Source of the DNA: Naumannella cuiyingiana
GTDB taxonomy: Bacteria > Actinomycetota > Actinomycetes > Propionibacteriales > Propionibacteriaceae
DNA length: 64,000 nt
Direction of reading: 5' to 3'
NCBI RefSeq assembly: GCF_013408305.1
Contig: NZ_JACBZS010000001.1
Span: forward strand, 2,418,001-2,482,000
The notes beneath the pieces are model-generated. The model searched no databases and had not been told where the DNA came from. It worked only from the letters and a program-made list of their open reading frames with translations. This document shows positions 27,054-35,710 of the stretch, one piece after another (within the stretch, counting starts at the first letter, position 1; the number at the start of each line of letters is the position of its first letter). Made by a program: the position numbers and the translations under genes.

Positions 27054-28304
27054 CTAGCGGGCGTAGGTCTGGTCGAACGGCACGTCCGGATCGGCCAGCT
27101 TGGCCGGATCGACGGGACGCTCGGAGTTGATCAACGCCTTGGCGTCGTCGACGACATCCCAGACATTGACGTTCATCCCCGCGCGTACCTTGTTCTCCGC
27201 GTCCAGCCAGTAGGCGATGAACTCGCGCTTCTCGATGTCGCCGCGGATCACCACCTGGTCCAGCTCGGCGCCGGTGGCGTATCCGAGGTATTCCATGCCG
27301 AGGTCGTACTGGTCGCTGAAGAAGTACGGCAGCTCGGTCCACCGGGCGTCTTGCCCGAGGGCCGCTGCCACGGCCACGGGCGGCTGGTTCAGCGCGGTCG
27401 CCCAGTGTTCGACGCGCAGCCGCACGTCGAGCGCGGGGTAGGGCGCGTTGGCGATGTCGCCGACCGCATGGATGTCGGCATCGCTGCTGCGCAGCGAGTC
27501 ATCGACCAGCACGCCGTTGTCGATCGTGATGCCGGCGTCCTCGGCCAGGTCGAGATTCGGCACGGCGCCGATCCCGATCACCACCAGGTCCGCGTCGACC
27601 TCGTGGCCGTCGGTCAGGCGTACCCCGCTGGCCGTGCCGTTGCGGCCCAGGATCTCGGCGGCCTCGCTGTCCACGCGCAGGTCGACGCCGTGCTCGCGGT
27701 GCAGCTCGGCGAAGACGGAGGCGACCTGGGCGCCGAGCACGTTCGCCAGCGGCAGGTCGTCGCGGACGATCACGGTGACCGGCTTGCCGGCCTGGCGGGC
27801 AGCGGCCGCGACCTCCAGCCCGATCCAGCCGCCGCCGATGATCGCGACCTGCTCGGCCCCCTCGATCGCGGCCCGCAGGCTGGTGGAGTCGTCGACGGTA
27901 CGCAGGTAGTGCACCCCGTCGAGGTCGGCGCCCGGCACATCGAGGCGGCGCGGCGTCGATCCGGTGGCGAGGATCAGCTTGTCGTAGGAGATGCGGTCGC
28001 CGCCGGAGGTGTGCACCGTGTGCCGGCCCGTGTCGATGGCGGTGGCTCGGGTGTTCAGGTGCAGGGTGATGTTGTTGTCGACGTACCACTGCCGGTCGTG
28101 CACGGTGAAGTCGTCGCGGGACTCGTTGTCCTGCAGGTAGCCCTTGGACAGCGGGGGCCGCTCGTAGGGCAGCTCCTCCTCCTGGCCGATCAGGGTGACG
28201 TGGCCGGTGTCGCCGTCGGCGCGCGCCGCCTCGGCTGCCTTCGCGCCGGCGAGGCCGCCGCCGACGATCACCAGGCGGGGGGTGTTCTCGTTGCTGGCTG
28301 ACAT
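27054..28304 (-). CDS. FAD/NAD(P)-dependent ferredoxin reductase-like oxidoreductase
   Basis: This 416-residue flavoprotein resembles the electron-transfer reductases of dioxygenase and P450 systems (BphA4/putidaredoxin reductase type). The FAD site is VIVGGGLAGAKAAEAAR, the flavin-contact motif is PYERPPLSKGYL, the NAD(P) site is VAIIGGGWIGLEVAAAAR, and the second FAD motif is DIHAVGDIANA. No ferredoxin or oxygenase gene is adjacent. It may reduce a ferredoxin or rubredoxin encoded elsewhere. Confidence 0.93.
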   Translation of the reverse strand: MSASNENTPRLVIVGGGLAGAKAAEAARADGDTGHVTLIGQEEELPYERPPLSKGYLQDNESRDDFTVHDRQWYVDNNITLHLNTRATAIDTGRHTVHTSGGDRISYDKLILATGSTPRRLDVPGADLDGVHYLRTVDDSTSLRAAIEGAEQVAIIGGGWIGLEVAAAARQAGKPVTVIVRDDLPLANVLGAQVASVFAELHREHGVDLRVDSEAAEILGRNGTASGVRLTDGHEVDADLVVIGIGAVPNLDLAEDAGITIDNGVLVDDSLRSSDADIHAVGDIANAPYPALDVRLRVEHWATALNQPPVAVAAALGQDARWTELPYFFSDQYDLGMEYLGYATGAELDQVVIRGDIEKREFIAYWLDAENKVRAGMNVNVWDVVDDAKALINSERPVDPAKLADPDVPFDQTYAR

Positions 28305-28350
28305 GTCGACAGGCTATGCCGCGGGCTCCGCGGCCGGTCGGGCGGGCGGC

Positions 28351-29685
28351 TCAGGCCGCCGCGGCGAGCGGCGCGAGGAGCAGATCGAAGACCTGGCTGC
28401 GGTCGAACTGCTCGGCCCAGGCGCGCGCGGCCGCCGCCATCGCCCGCCGCTGCGGATCGCCGAGCGCGAGCGCCTGGTCGATCCGCGCCGCGATCGAGTC
28501 GGGGTCGCCCGGCTCGATGATCATCGCGTGCTCGCCGACGGCCTCGCCGATCCCGCCGGTGCGGGTGGTGATCACCGGGCCGCCGCCCGCGAGCATCTTC
28601 TCCGCCAGCACGATCCCGAAGGTCTCGGTGAACTCCGGGCGCGGCTTGCTGGGCAGCACGAACGCCGAGCAGCCGGCCATCAGCGCGGGCTTCTCCGCGT
28701 CGTCGACGTCGTCGAGGAAGACGATCCGGTGGCCGAGCCCGGAGTCGGCGGCGACCTCGCGGAAGTACGACTTGTCGGGCCCCTCACCGGCGATCACCAG
28801 CAGTTGATCATGCCGGGCCGCGGTGCGGGCGAAGCCCGCGATCAGGTCGTCGACGCCTTTGGCCAGGCCGAGCCGGGACAAGAAGAGGAGGTAGCCGTTG
28901 CGGGACAGCCCGCGCCGGGCGAGCGTGGCGGCGATCGATTCGCTGCTCTGCCGCAGGTAGGGGCCGGCGTCGATGGCCGGATAGGACACGCGTACCCGCT
29001 CGGCGAGCTGGCCCGCGAAGGTGGTGCCGATCCGCTGGTCGAGCTCGGCCGCGGAGTCGATGATCAGGTCGCGGGTGTAGTGGGAGACCGCGACGCAGTG
29101 GTCGTTGGCGAGATAGCTGGTCAGCACGTCGAGCGCGGCGCCGAAGCGGCCGTCGGCGACGCAGGAGCGGATGATGTTGGTGACATCGGAGCCGACCGCC
29201 TCGGCGATGGTGGTGACCCGCGCGGGTAGTCCGGCGGCGAGCGCGATCCGCCGGGCGTCGGTGACCGCGCGGTCGTGCGGACTGAGGTAGAGCGACATGC
29301 AGACCGTCGGGGTGCCGTCCGCGATCAGCTCCACGATCCGGCCGGTCAGCCCGGCCAGGTAGCGACCGTCGGGCACCTTGTAGTCGCCGACCGGCTCCGG
29401 CCGCTCCACGACGATGCCGGGGGAGTAGGGCGCGACGCCGTCGGCGGGCTTCAGCGGCAGCCCGGTCTCGGCGAGCCGGTCCAGCGGCCAGGTCAGGATG
29501 CGTACCTCGTCGAAGCCGCGCAGCCGGGCAACCTCGGCCAGGTTGCGCGCCTCGACCGAGTGCCCGCAGATCACCGGGTCGGCGCGGACGACGATGATCA
29601 TCCGGCGGCGCACCGGACCATCGAGCAGGGTCAGTTCGGGCAGGTCGTGGGCGGTGGGCGCGTGCGGAGTGATCATGGTCGTCAC
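28351..29685 (-). CDS. GT4-type glycosyltransferase
   Basis: This 444-residue glycosyltransferase has a GT-B fold. The N-terminal half has VRADPVICGHSVEARNLAEV and the C-terminal half has the donor-binding ETFGIVLAEKMLAGGGPVI plus TRTGGIGEAV, the EX7E-type motif of family GT4. Its ATG overlaps the end of the upstream GH92 gene by four bases, so the two are co-translated. The donor and acceptor are unknown; mannose chemistry is suggested only by the neighbour. Confidence 0.88.
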   Translation of the reverse strand: MTTMITPHAPTAHDLPELTLLDGPVRRRMIIVVRADPVICGHSVEARNLAEVARLRGFDEVRILTWPLDRLAETGLPLKPADGVAPYSPGIVVERPEPVGDYKVPDGRYLAGLTGRIVELIADGTPTVCMSLYLSPHDRAVTDARRIALAAGLPARVTTIAEAVGSDVTNIIRSCVADGRFGAALDVLTSYLANDHCVAVSHYTRDLIIDSAAELDQRIGTTFAGQLAERVRVSYPAIDAGPYLRQSSESIAATLARRGLSRNGYLLFLSRLGLAKGVDDLIAGFARTAARHDQLLVIAGEGPDKSYFREVAADSGLGHRIVFLDDVDDAEKPALMAGCSAFVLPSKPRPEFTETFGIVLAEKMLAGGGPVITTRTGGIGEAVGEHAMIIEPGDPDSIAARIDQALALGDPQRRAMAAAARAWAEQFDRSQVFDLLLAPLAAAA

Positions 29686-32015
29686 CAGCCTTCCGGTTCG
29701 GCGTCATGGGTGGGCTCCGCCAGGGAGGGCGGGCGGTCGGCGCGCCCCCAGTCCGACGGTTCCGGGCCAAGCTCGATCTCCAGCAGGCCGCCCGCGTGCA
29801 CCGTCGCGGCGGGCAGCCAGCTTCGCTGCCAGGGTTGGCCATTCAGGCGTACCGATCGGACGTATTGGTACGCGGCGCCCGGTGCCAGCCCGTCGGCGAT
29901 GATCACGAACTCGCCGCCGGCGACCCGCAGCATCGAGCGGCGCACGTTCGGGGCGTTGATCAGGAACATCGACCGGCCGGTGACGGGGAACAGGCCGAGC
30001 GTCGCCCAGACGTAGAAGGAGCTGAGCGCGCCCGAGTCGTCGTTGCCCGGCAGACCGCCCGGGCCGGTGCCGAATTGGTGCAGCCAGGCGGCGCGGACCA
30101 CCTCGGCGGTGCGGTCGGGCCGGCCGGCGTAGTGGTAGCCGTAGGGGGCGTCGAGGTCGGGCTCGTTGTTCAGGCCCTCGAAGCGGTTCAGGGCGTACCC
30201 GCGGTCGAGCTCGGCACGCCCGGGCCGGCGGCCGGGCTGGGTGACCGGCTCGGCGTCGTAGCCGAAGAACCGGTCGAGGAGCGCGACGTAGCCGCGGTCG
30301 CCGCCGGCCAGCTCGATCCGGCCGGCCATGTCGGGCAGCAGCCGGAACGAGTAGTTCCACCGGCCGCCCTCGTAGAAGGTGGAGTCGACCAGCAGGCCCG
30401 TTGCCGGGTCGAAGGCGTTGCGCCAGTTGGTGGCGAGCCGGGCGTACCGGGCGGCGGCGGGGTGGTCGCCGATGTGGGCGGCGACGATGGCGGTGGAGTG
30501 GCAGGCGTGCGCGAGGTCGAGGGTGTGGCTGATCGGGTGGGTGATGCCGCGCTCGAGGAACTCTTCGCCCCAGGCGCGGCGGAAGTCGGTGTCCATGAAG
30601 CACAGCGCCCAGCCCCAGTCCAGGCCGGGCAGGCGGAGCTGGCACAGGTCGGCGAGGAAGGGGTGGGCCAGCGCGCTGCCCTGGCGGGCGAACCGGTCGG
30701 CGCCCTTGGCCATCCGGTAGCCGATGGGCAGGTTGCCCTCGTTCTCGCAGACGTGCAGCAGCGCGTTGCCGAGCTCGACGGCGCGCTCGGGCAGCAGGGT
30801 GGTGAGCAGGGGGAGCTGTGTGCGGCAGATGTCCCACATGGTTGCGAGGTCGAAGGCGTACGGGCCGTCCTGCGGCCACGACGGGCTTTCCGACGGCGCG
30901 AAGCACGGTTTGATCATGGAGTGGTAGAGCGCGGTCGCGAAGATCGTTTCGGTACGCTCGTCCGGCGCCTCGATGGTGATCAGGTCGAGGTGATCGCGCC
31001 AGGCGTCGGCGGTGCGGTTGCGGCGGGTGGCGAAGCTGGCGGGGATCGTGCCGGCCAGCGGGTCGGGTTGGCCGCAGTCGGCGTACAGATTGCGGCGGGC
31101 CTGTTCGACGCCGCGCAGCGAGAAGCCGAGGCGTACCTCCACCTGCTGGCCGGGTTCGGCCGGTCCGCGCAGCAGCAGCCCGAACGGACGCAGCGTGGTG
31201 GGGCGGATGTAGTCGAAGTCGAGGCGCGTGCCGCCCTGCATCAGGCGCTTGTCGTACCAGAGGGCCTGGCGCCAGCTTGGGGTGTCGCATTCGAGGTGGA
31301 TCGCGAGCGGTACGCCCTCGACGACGATCTCGCCCTGCGCGACGCCCGGGCCGGTGATCGCGAGCTGGGCGCGCAGCGGCACGGTCTGGCCGTGCGGGAT
31401 GGTCAGGCCGCCGTGGGAGAAGTCGATCACGATCCGCGCGTCGGGGTGGGCGCCGAACGTGTAGCGGTGCACCGCCGACTTCGGGCCGACCGTGACCTCG
31501 CAGTCGATGCCGGCGGCTGGGTCGTCGGGGTCGACGTCGGTGAGGCGGGCGGCGTACCAGCCGGGCGCGGCGCGCTCGTCGACGATGGGCCGGGCCTCAC
31601 CCAGGGTGTCGAGCGGTTGCAGCATCGGGGTGACGCGGAAGTAGTTGTAGTACTTGCGGATCGCGCCGGTGCCGGATTGTTGGAAGTGGGTGAAGCCGCT
31701 GATCCGGTGCTCGGCGGCGATCAGGTCGGGGATGCCCTCGGTGTTCAGGTCGAAGGTGCCGTAACCGGTGGGGTAGCCGCCGGAGTACGCGCAGGCCGAC
31801 ACCATGCCGAGCGGGTGGGTCGCGCCCGGGTGCGTGTTGCCCACCTGCGGCTTCGGCCACCACCAGGTCGCCGCCAGGCCGTCGGGGCGGGGCAGGTCGG
31901 TGATGTCGGTGCCGATGAACGGGTCCACGCGGTCGAAGTTGCCCGGACGCGGTGCTGGCTCCGGCTGCGCCGAGGGCGCGTCGGTGGGTTGCGCCGGCCG
32001 TGCCCGAGCCACCAT
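29682..32015 (-). CDS. GH92 family alpha-mannosidase
   Basis: This 777-residue enzyme matches GH92 calcium-dependent exo-alpha-mannosidases: the N-terminal VDPFIGTD, GNTHPGATHPLGMVS, GYPTGYGTFD, then FATALYHSMIKPC, and the catalytic-domain segments YHYAGRPDRTAEVVR and LPGNDDSGALSSFYVWATLG. No signal peptide is seen (the chain begins VARARPAQPTDAPSAQP), so it appears cytoplasmic, unlike many secreted GH92 enzymes. It is paired with a GT4 glycosyltransferase, suggesting turnover or trimming of a mannose-containing glycan or glycolipid. Confidence 0.93.
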   Translation of the reverse strand: MVARARPAQPTDAPSAQPEPAPRPGNFDRVDPFIGTDITDLPRPDGLAATWWWPKPQVGNTHPGATHPLGMVSACAYSGGYPTGYGTFDLNTEGIPDLIAAEHRISGFTHFQQSGTGAIRKYYNYFRVTPMLQPLDTLGEARPIVDERAAPGWYAARLTDVDPDDPAAGIDCEVTVGPKSAVHRYTFGAHPDARIVIDFSHGGLTIPHGQTVPLRAQLAITGPGVAQGEIVVEGVPLAIHLECDTPSWRQALWYDKRLMQGGTRLDFDYIRPTTLRPFGLLLRGPAEPGQQVEVRLGFSLRGVEQARRNLYADCGQPDPLAGTIPASFATRRNRTADAWRDHLDLITIEAPDERTETIFATALYHSMIKPCFAPSESPSWPQDGPYAFDLATMWDICRTQLPLLTTLLPERAVELGNALLHVCENEGNLPIGYRMAKGADRFARQGSALAHPFLADLCQLRLPGLDWGWALCFMDTDFRRAWGEEFLERGITHPISHTLDLAHACHSTAIVAAHIGDHPAAARYARLATNWRNAFDPATGLLVDSTFYEGGRWNYSFRLLPDMAGRIELAGGDRGYVALLDRFFGYDAEPVTQPGRRPGRAELDRGYALNRFEGLNNEPDLDAPYGYHYAGRPDRTAEVVRAAWLHQFGTGPGGLPGNDDSGALSSFYVWATLGLFPVTGRSMFLINAPNVRRSMLRVAGGEFVIIADGLAPGAAYQYVRSVRLNGQPWQRSWLPAATVHAGGLLEIELGPEPSDWGRADRPPSLAEPTHDAEPEGW

Positions 32016-32155
32016 GCGATGACGCTACGAGCCGGCCGTAACGACGGTGTTTCCGTGCTGCAACGATCGCGTTCCCGGCGGGGTCGTGGTGGGCGGTACC
32101 CCGCCCGCGCGAGTGGGCGATCGGTGCGACGGGCTGCTATAGTCATGCGTCGCAT

Positions 32156-32228
32156 GGGGCTATGGCGCAGTTGGTAGCGCGTCTCGTTCGCAATGAGAAG
32201 GTCAGGGGTTCGAATCCCCTTAGCTCCA
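32156..32228 (+). tRNA. tRNA-Ala (anticodon CGC)
   Basis: The acceptor stem GGGGCTA pairs with TAGCTCC and includes the G3-U70 wobble that identifies alanine tRNAs. The anticodon loop is TTCGCAA with CGC, the T arm is AGGGGTTCGAATCCCCT, and the discriminator is A. TATAGT at 32138-32143 is a probable -10. The gene forms the left edge of an integrated island and is probably the attachment site. Confidence 0.97.
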
Positions 32229-32246
32229 CGTAAGTAGAGGAATTCG

Positions 32247-32278
32247 AAACCTGCCCCGCGTGATCGCGGGGCAGGTTT
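32247..32278 (+). terminator. Terminator after tRNA-Ala
   Basis: A perfect 14-base hairpin (AAACCTGCCCCGCG, loop TGAT) is followed by GTTTCTG and lies 19 bases after the tRNA. It is a typical factor-independent terminator for the tRNA transcript. Confidence 0.9.
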
Positions 32279-32838
32279 GTTTCTGCCGTGAGGGTGTCTG
32301 GGACCTCCGCGTTGAGGTGGGCGAGGACGCCTGCGACGACGTCTGTGGGCTCATAGGTGACGTGCTCTTCGTCGTCGATGGTGATGCGCTTGAAGAGTGC
32401 TTGGTTGAGGATGCGGCGTTCAGCGGGTTCGGCTTTGGCGTAGAGGTCGTAGAGGTCGGTGAGGATGTCGATGATCTGGTCCAGCCCGGTGCGGGCGTCG
32501 GCGTAGGTGCTGGTGGGGTTGTCGAGCCGGTGGGTGATGGCGTCGAGGCCTGCGCGGATGCGGTCTTGCTCGGTTTTGAGGAGGTCGAGCGGGATGGCGT
32601 CGGCGTAGTGGGCTTGGACGAGTTTGAGTCGTTCAGCGTCGAGCTTGCCCTTCTGGGTTTCGAGGAGTGAGCGTTCGTCGCTGCTGGATGCTTCGAGCTT
32701 GTCGAACACCAGGTGCAGCACCTCGCGGACCCGTTCGGCTTGGTGGCTGGTGAGGGCGTTGGTGCCGTAAGTGGCTTCGATCTGTTGCTCGATGTGTGGG
32801 GCGTGGACGTCGGTGCTCGCGTGCCTGCGCGAGTGACT

Positions 32839-33305
32839 GCAAGAACCGGGAGCGTAGTGATTCCCGTGCCGCCGCCTTCGGCCATCAGTGTCGGCAGGCT
32901 TGGTAAGGGTGCGAGGTTTCCGATCTCATCGAGCGCCAAGCAGCAGTGGTGGGTCGAGGCGTGCTCCGGGTGATCTGGCCGCGATGCGCCTTGCGGTTTC
33001 GATGAGGTCCTCCACCAATGCCGCCACCAACGCAGCCGACGCACCGGCCCGGCACCGGTGGCGAGCAGATACAGCGTGCCGCGGTCTTTGATGATGGCTT
33101 CGGGGTCGAAGCTCTCTCCCTCACTCGGGCTCACGCCGTCGAGCACCCGTGGATCGGCGAGGGCGCCGAGTGCGAGCGATACGCCTTGCCAGATTGAGTC
33201 GCGGGTGCGGGGGTCGGAGTCGATCATCGCCTCCAGGGAGTCCGCCCAGCCGGCGGCGGCGTTCGGGTGTCCGCTCAGGATCGCGACCGCTTCCGCCACC
33301 ACCAC
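32839..33305 (-). pseudogene. TraG/VirD4-like conjugative coupling protein, internal fragment
   Basis: Two reading-frame pieces match the C-terminal half of an actinobacterial TraG/VirD4 ATPase: WQGVSLALGALADPRVLDGV with FDPEAIIKDRGTLYLLATG, then CLALDEIGNLAPLPSLPTLM (Walker B) and GTGITTLPVL. A frame change separates them, and a one-base insertion near 32847 breaks the expected VLQSLAQAR. The N-terminal membrane and Walker A regions are absent, and both ends are fused to other gene fragments. Confidence 0.85.
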
Positions 33306-33825
33306 TGCTACCGCCGGATTTGCCGCTGCCTCCGCCGCCTGCTCGGTCGAGAACCTTCTGCGGGTCTCCGCTCAGCCGATTCAGCGACTGCTCGGAGCCG
33401 ATCGGGTGATACATGTCGAACCCGACGAACGCGATGAACTTATACGTCAGATACGGCGCGAATGCCGCCATTGCCATCAGGACAACTCCGGCGATGGGGT
33501 CACTGATCGACGCGCCGAGCGCCGCCCGCGATAGCGCGGTGGGATCTCGTTTGATGAGGCCGGTGATGAGTTGGAGGCAGAAGAACACCAGCATGATGAA
33601 CATTGCGATCCCGAACACCAAGTTGTAGACACTGACGTAGCCCTCCGATGTGACGTCGACGAGGGTTGTGGTGTCGAAGACCGATTAGACGGCCTCGATC
33701 AGCCAGCCGGCGGCGGCGCCCATGGCTTGGGCGAGCCAATCAAACGGGGCGCTGATGAGTGCGCCGGCGGCGTCGCCGGCGATATCGCAGACCGTGGAAA
33801 TGACGGGAACATCGCAAACCCCCAT
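33306..33825 (-). pseudogene. TrbL-like conjugal transfer membrane protein, truncated
   Basis: The gene starts at ATG 33825 with AAAGGGAGG upstream (MGVCDVPVISTVCDIAGDAA). It hits an in-frame TAA at 33687-33685 after about 46 codons, then continues in the same frame (VFDTTTLVDVTSEGYVSVYN, hydrophobic VFGIAMFIMLVFFCLQLITG, GSEQSLNRLSGDPQKVL, Gly/Ser-rich GGGGSGKSGGSSGG). After about 33310 the sequence changes into TraG-like code. The stop and the truncation mark it as dead. Confidence 0.82.
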
Positions 33826-33858
33826 CACAAACCTCCCTTTCGGTGGTGGTGGGTGTGG

Positions 33859-34180
33859 TTAGACCTGCTGGCCGACGTTCCAGAAGAAGTTGATGAGCGT
33901 CACGGATGCGCCGCAGATGATCGCGGCACCGCAGGAGACGAGGACGCCGATCTTCCCCCGACCCGCCAGATGCGGGTTGCTGCTGTTGGCACCGAAGCCC
34001 CACATGATCGCCGAAATGACAGGGCTAACACGCTGAGGATGAGGCCGACAGTCATAACCGCGCCGACGATGTTGCGCAACTGCGCGATGCCGGGCAGTCC
34101 CGAGTCGTTGGGTCGATGTTGATGTCCATCGGCAGCGCGGCCGGAACAGCAGCAAGGGTGGTGGTGATGAGGCCGAACAC
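33859..34180 (-). pseudogene. DUF6112/TrbC-like small membrane protein, frameshifted
   Basis: Restoring two single-base deletions (near 34108 and near 34023) would give a 107-residue two-helix membrane protein: FGLITTTLAAVPAALPMDIN, GLPGIAQLRNIVGAVMTVG, ISAIMWGFGANSSNPHLAG, IGVLVSCGAAIICGASVTLI. This is the pilin-like component that precedes trbL in actinobacterial conjugative elements. The start is GTG 34180. The open length (322 bases) is not a multiple of three. Confidence 0.8.
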
Positions 34181-34311
34181 GGTGGGCTCCTGACACGAAC
34201 AAGCCCACACTGTGTGGGCGGCGGAAGGGTTCTGACCTCAGGTGCACGCCTGTAGCCCCGAAATGTCGGTGCCCGGTGAGAGGATCGGTTCATGACGTAG
34301 GAGGAGGGATC

Positions 34312-35124
34312 ATGGCCAGAGGAGAAAGCCACAGCGTTAGTTGTGCGGATGCCGTTCGGACGACGCCTGAGGAGTGCAAGTGCGCCTGCGAAGGTGACTT
34401 CCACGGCGGACCGCATACCGAACGAGTGCGCGCCTTGGTTTGGGAGGAAGGCAAGCGCCAGAAGTACTCACGGCGCCAAGTTGCAGGTGCGAAGCGGAAG
34501 GCGCGTCAAGCGATCGAAGCGGAGAGTTCCGTCGGCGAGGCGTGTACGGACCTCGCTGTGACGTACATGATCGACGAACTCATCCTCGTTACCGCTACGG
34601 GCGAACAGCAGGTCCTTCGTGACACGTTGAAGAGTGTTCTCGACCCGTTTGTGAAGGAGATCGTTGACGCTGAGCTGGACGATGCCGATTCCAAGAACAT
34701 CGAGACCGCCGTCAACAACCTGCACGTCATCTGCACGCTATGCGTGGAGGTTCTAAAACTGATTCAGGAGGTTAAGGGCCTCGCGAATGCGGTTGCGGAC
34801 GATATCGCCCAGAGGGTTGTCGATTCATTGGGTCAGCCGTCTTTCCTCACCGGAGCGGTGAAGACGGTCTTGAGATCCGCGTTGGCTCGCTCGTTTGGGG
34901 CGATCGTTGATCTGGCCGCCGATCCGTTGAAGGTGAAGATGCTCCAAGTGGTGGGCTTCGCGACCTGCCCTAACGTCGATGAGCACCCCGATGTTGAGGT
35001 CTACTGCGTCGGCCCCCTGGGGAACGAGTACGTCACGTCGGCGCTTCACGACTGGATCGACAAGAGCTTCCCAGCGGACTCCGTCATCTTGCGGCGGGCA
35101 CCCCGACGCAAGAAACCAGCGTGA
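34312..35124 (+). CDS. Hypothetical protein with CxCxC...H cysteine motif
   Basis: This 270-residue soluble protein starts at an ATG with a strong GGAGGAGGG site. Residues 8-40 carry VSCADAVRTTPEECKCACEG followed by DFHGG, a compact Cys/His cluster that could bind a metal. A helical middle follows (LRDTLKSVLDPFVKEIVDAE, ETAVNNLHVICTLCVEVLK), and a C-terminal part with YCVGPLGNEYV and a basic end (LRRAPRRKKPA). It is not recognised beyond similarity in style to island-borne actinobacterial proteins. It lies 586 bases ahead of the SIR2-HerA pair on the same strand and shares its lower GC. Confidence 0.72.
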   Translation: MARGESHSVSCADAVRTTPEECKCACEGDFHGGPHTERVRALVWEEGKRQKYSRRQVAGAKRKARQAIEAESSVGEACTDLAVTYMIDELILVTATGEQQVLRDTLKSVLDPFVKEIVDAELDDADSKNIETAVNNLHVICTLCVEVLKLIQEVKGLANAVADDIAQRVVDSLGQPSFLTGAVKTVLRSALARSFGAIVDLAADPLKVKMLQVVGFATCPNVDEHPDVEVYCVGPLGNEYVTSALHDWIDKSFPADSVILRRAPRRKKPA

Positions 35125-35710
35125 CCCCGCTGACTAGAGCTGGTACGGGGCAGCCCGCAGCGTCGCCGGAAGCCCGAACTTCAACCCCGACGGGTGCGGA
35201 TCAGATCCAGCACCGGCGCAGGAAGTACCGGACGTGGACACTGGCGATCCAGATCAAGCGGAACATGGGCACACTCCTCTCCTCGTCATCGGCGACAAGA
35301 AGAAAAGAGACTGTCTAGCCGGAGCCATCCAGTTGTGCCACCACATCCAGCAGTGGCGAAGCAGGTAAAGGCCGCTACTAGCAAGGTACCGCCGGTGGGA
35401 GGTGAGCGGAAGGGGACGCGGAACTGTCCATGCGTGTCGCCTGGTGACGATGTGCCGCATGCAGGAGAATAGAAGGGATGGCTGACGAACTGTAGGTGAC
35501 CGAGTCACCGGTAGGAGGTCTCCGCCAGGTGAAGTCACCGAGCTGTGAACAGACGGTTTGTGCGCTGCATCCCCTGATCAACTTTGCGTTGTTTGGGAAG
35601 CGACGACGCCACATGAGTGGCGACTCAAGCTCAGCGCCACGTTCGGCACCGTCAGTCCGCATCCGACGCGACGTGAAGATCAACGTCTTGCCTGATTTGG
35701 AGCCAGCACA
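35125..35710. other. 586-base gap without a confident gene
   Basis: Composition is low in GC for this chromosome. A short forward frame from GTG 35121 (65 codons, overlapping the upstream stop) exists but has no family features. No repeat, tRNA or strong hairpin was seen. The SIR2 gene promoter should lie in the last 150 bases, where TTTGGAGCC precedes its GTG. A non-coding RNA or decayed gene cannot be excluded. Confidence 0.5.

Larger units (their letters stand above)
32143..32838 (-). pseudogene. Large serine recombinase, C-terminal remnant
   Basis: About 230 residues remain of the coiled-coil and C-terminal region of a large serine recombinase: HIEQQIEATYGTNALTSHQ, HLVFDKLEASSSDERSLLE, RLKLVQAHYADAIPLDLLK, EQDRIRAGLDAITHRLDN, FKRITIDDEEHVTYEPT. 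The catalytic and zinc-ribbon parts are missing. The frame then reads antisense through the tRNA-Ala gene (LRGFEPLTFSLRTRRATN) to a stop at 32143. Its upstream end is joined to a fragment of a TraG-like gene. It cannot be active. Confidence 0.88.

Noticed and set aside
29706-32177. An 823-codon forward frame opposite the GH92 gene
   Set aside because: High-GC antisense frames are commonly open; its residues are Gly/Val/Asp/Arg-rich, and GH92 motifs on the other strand are unambiguous.
35121-35318. A 65-codon frame after the cysteine-motif gene
   Set aside because: It overlaps the stop by four bases but has low-complexity Ser/Thr/Arg content and no motif; too weak to list as a gene.
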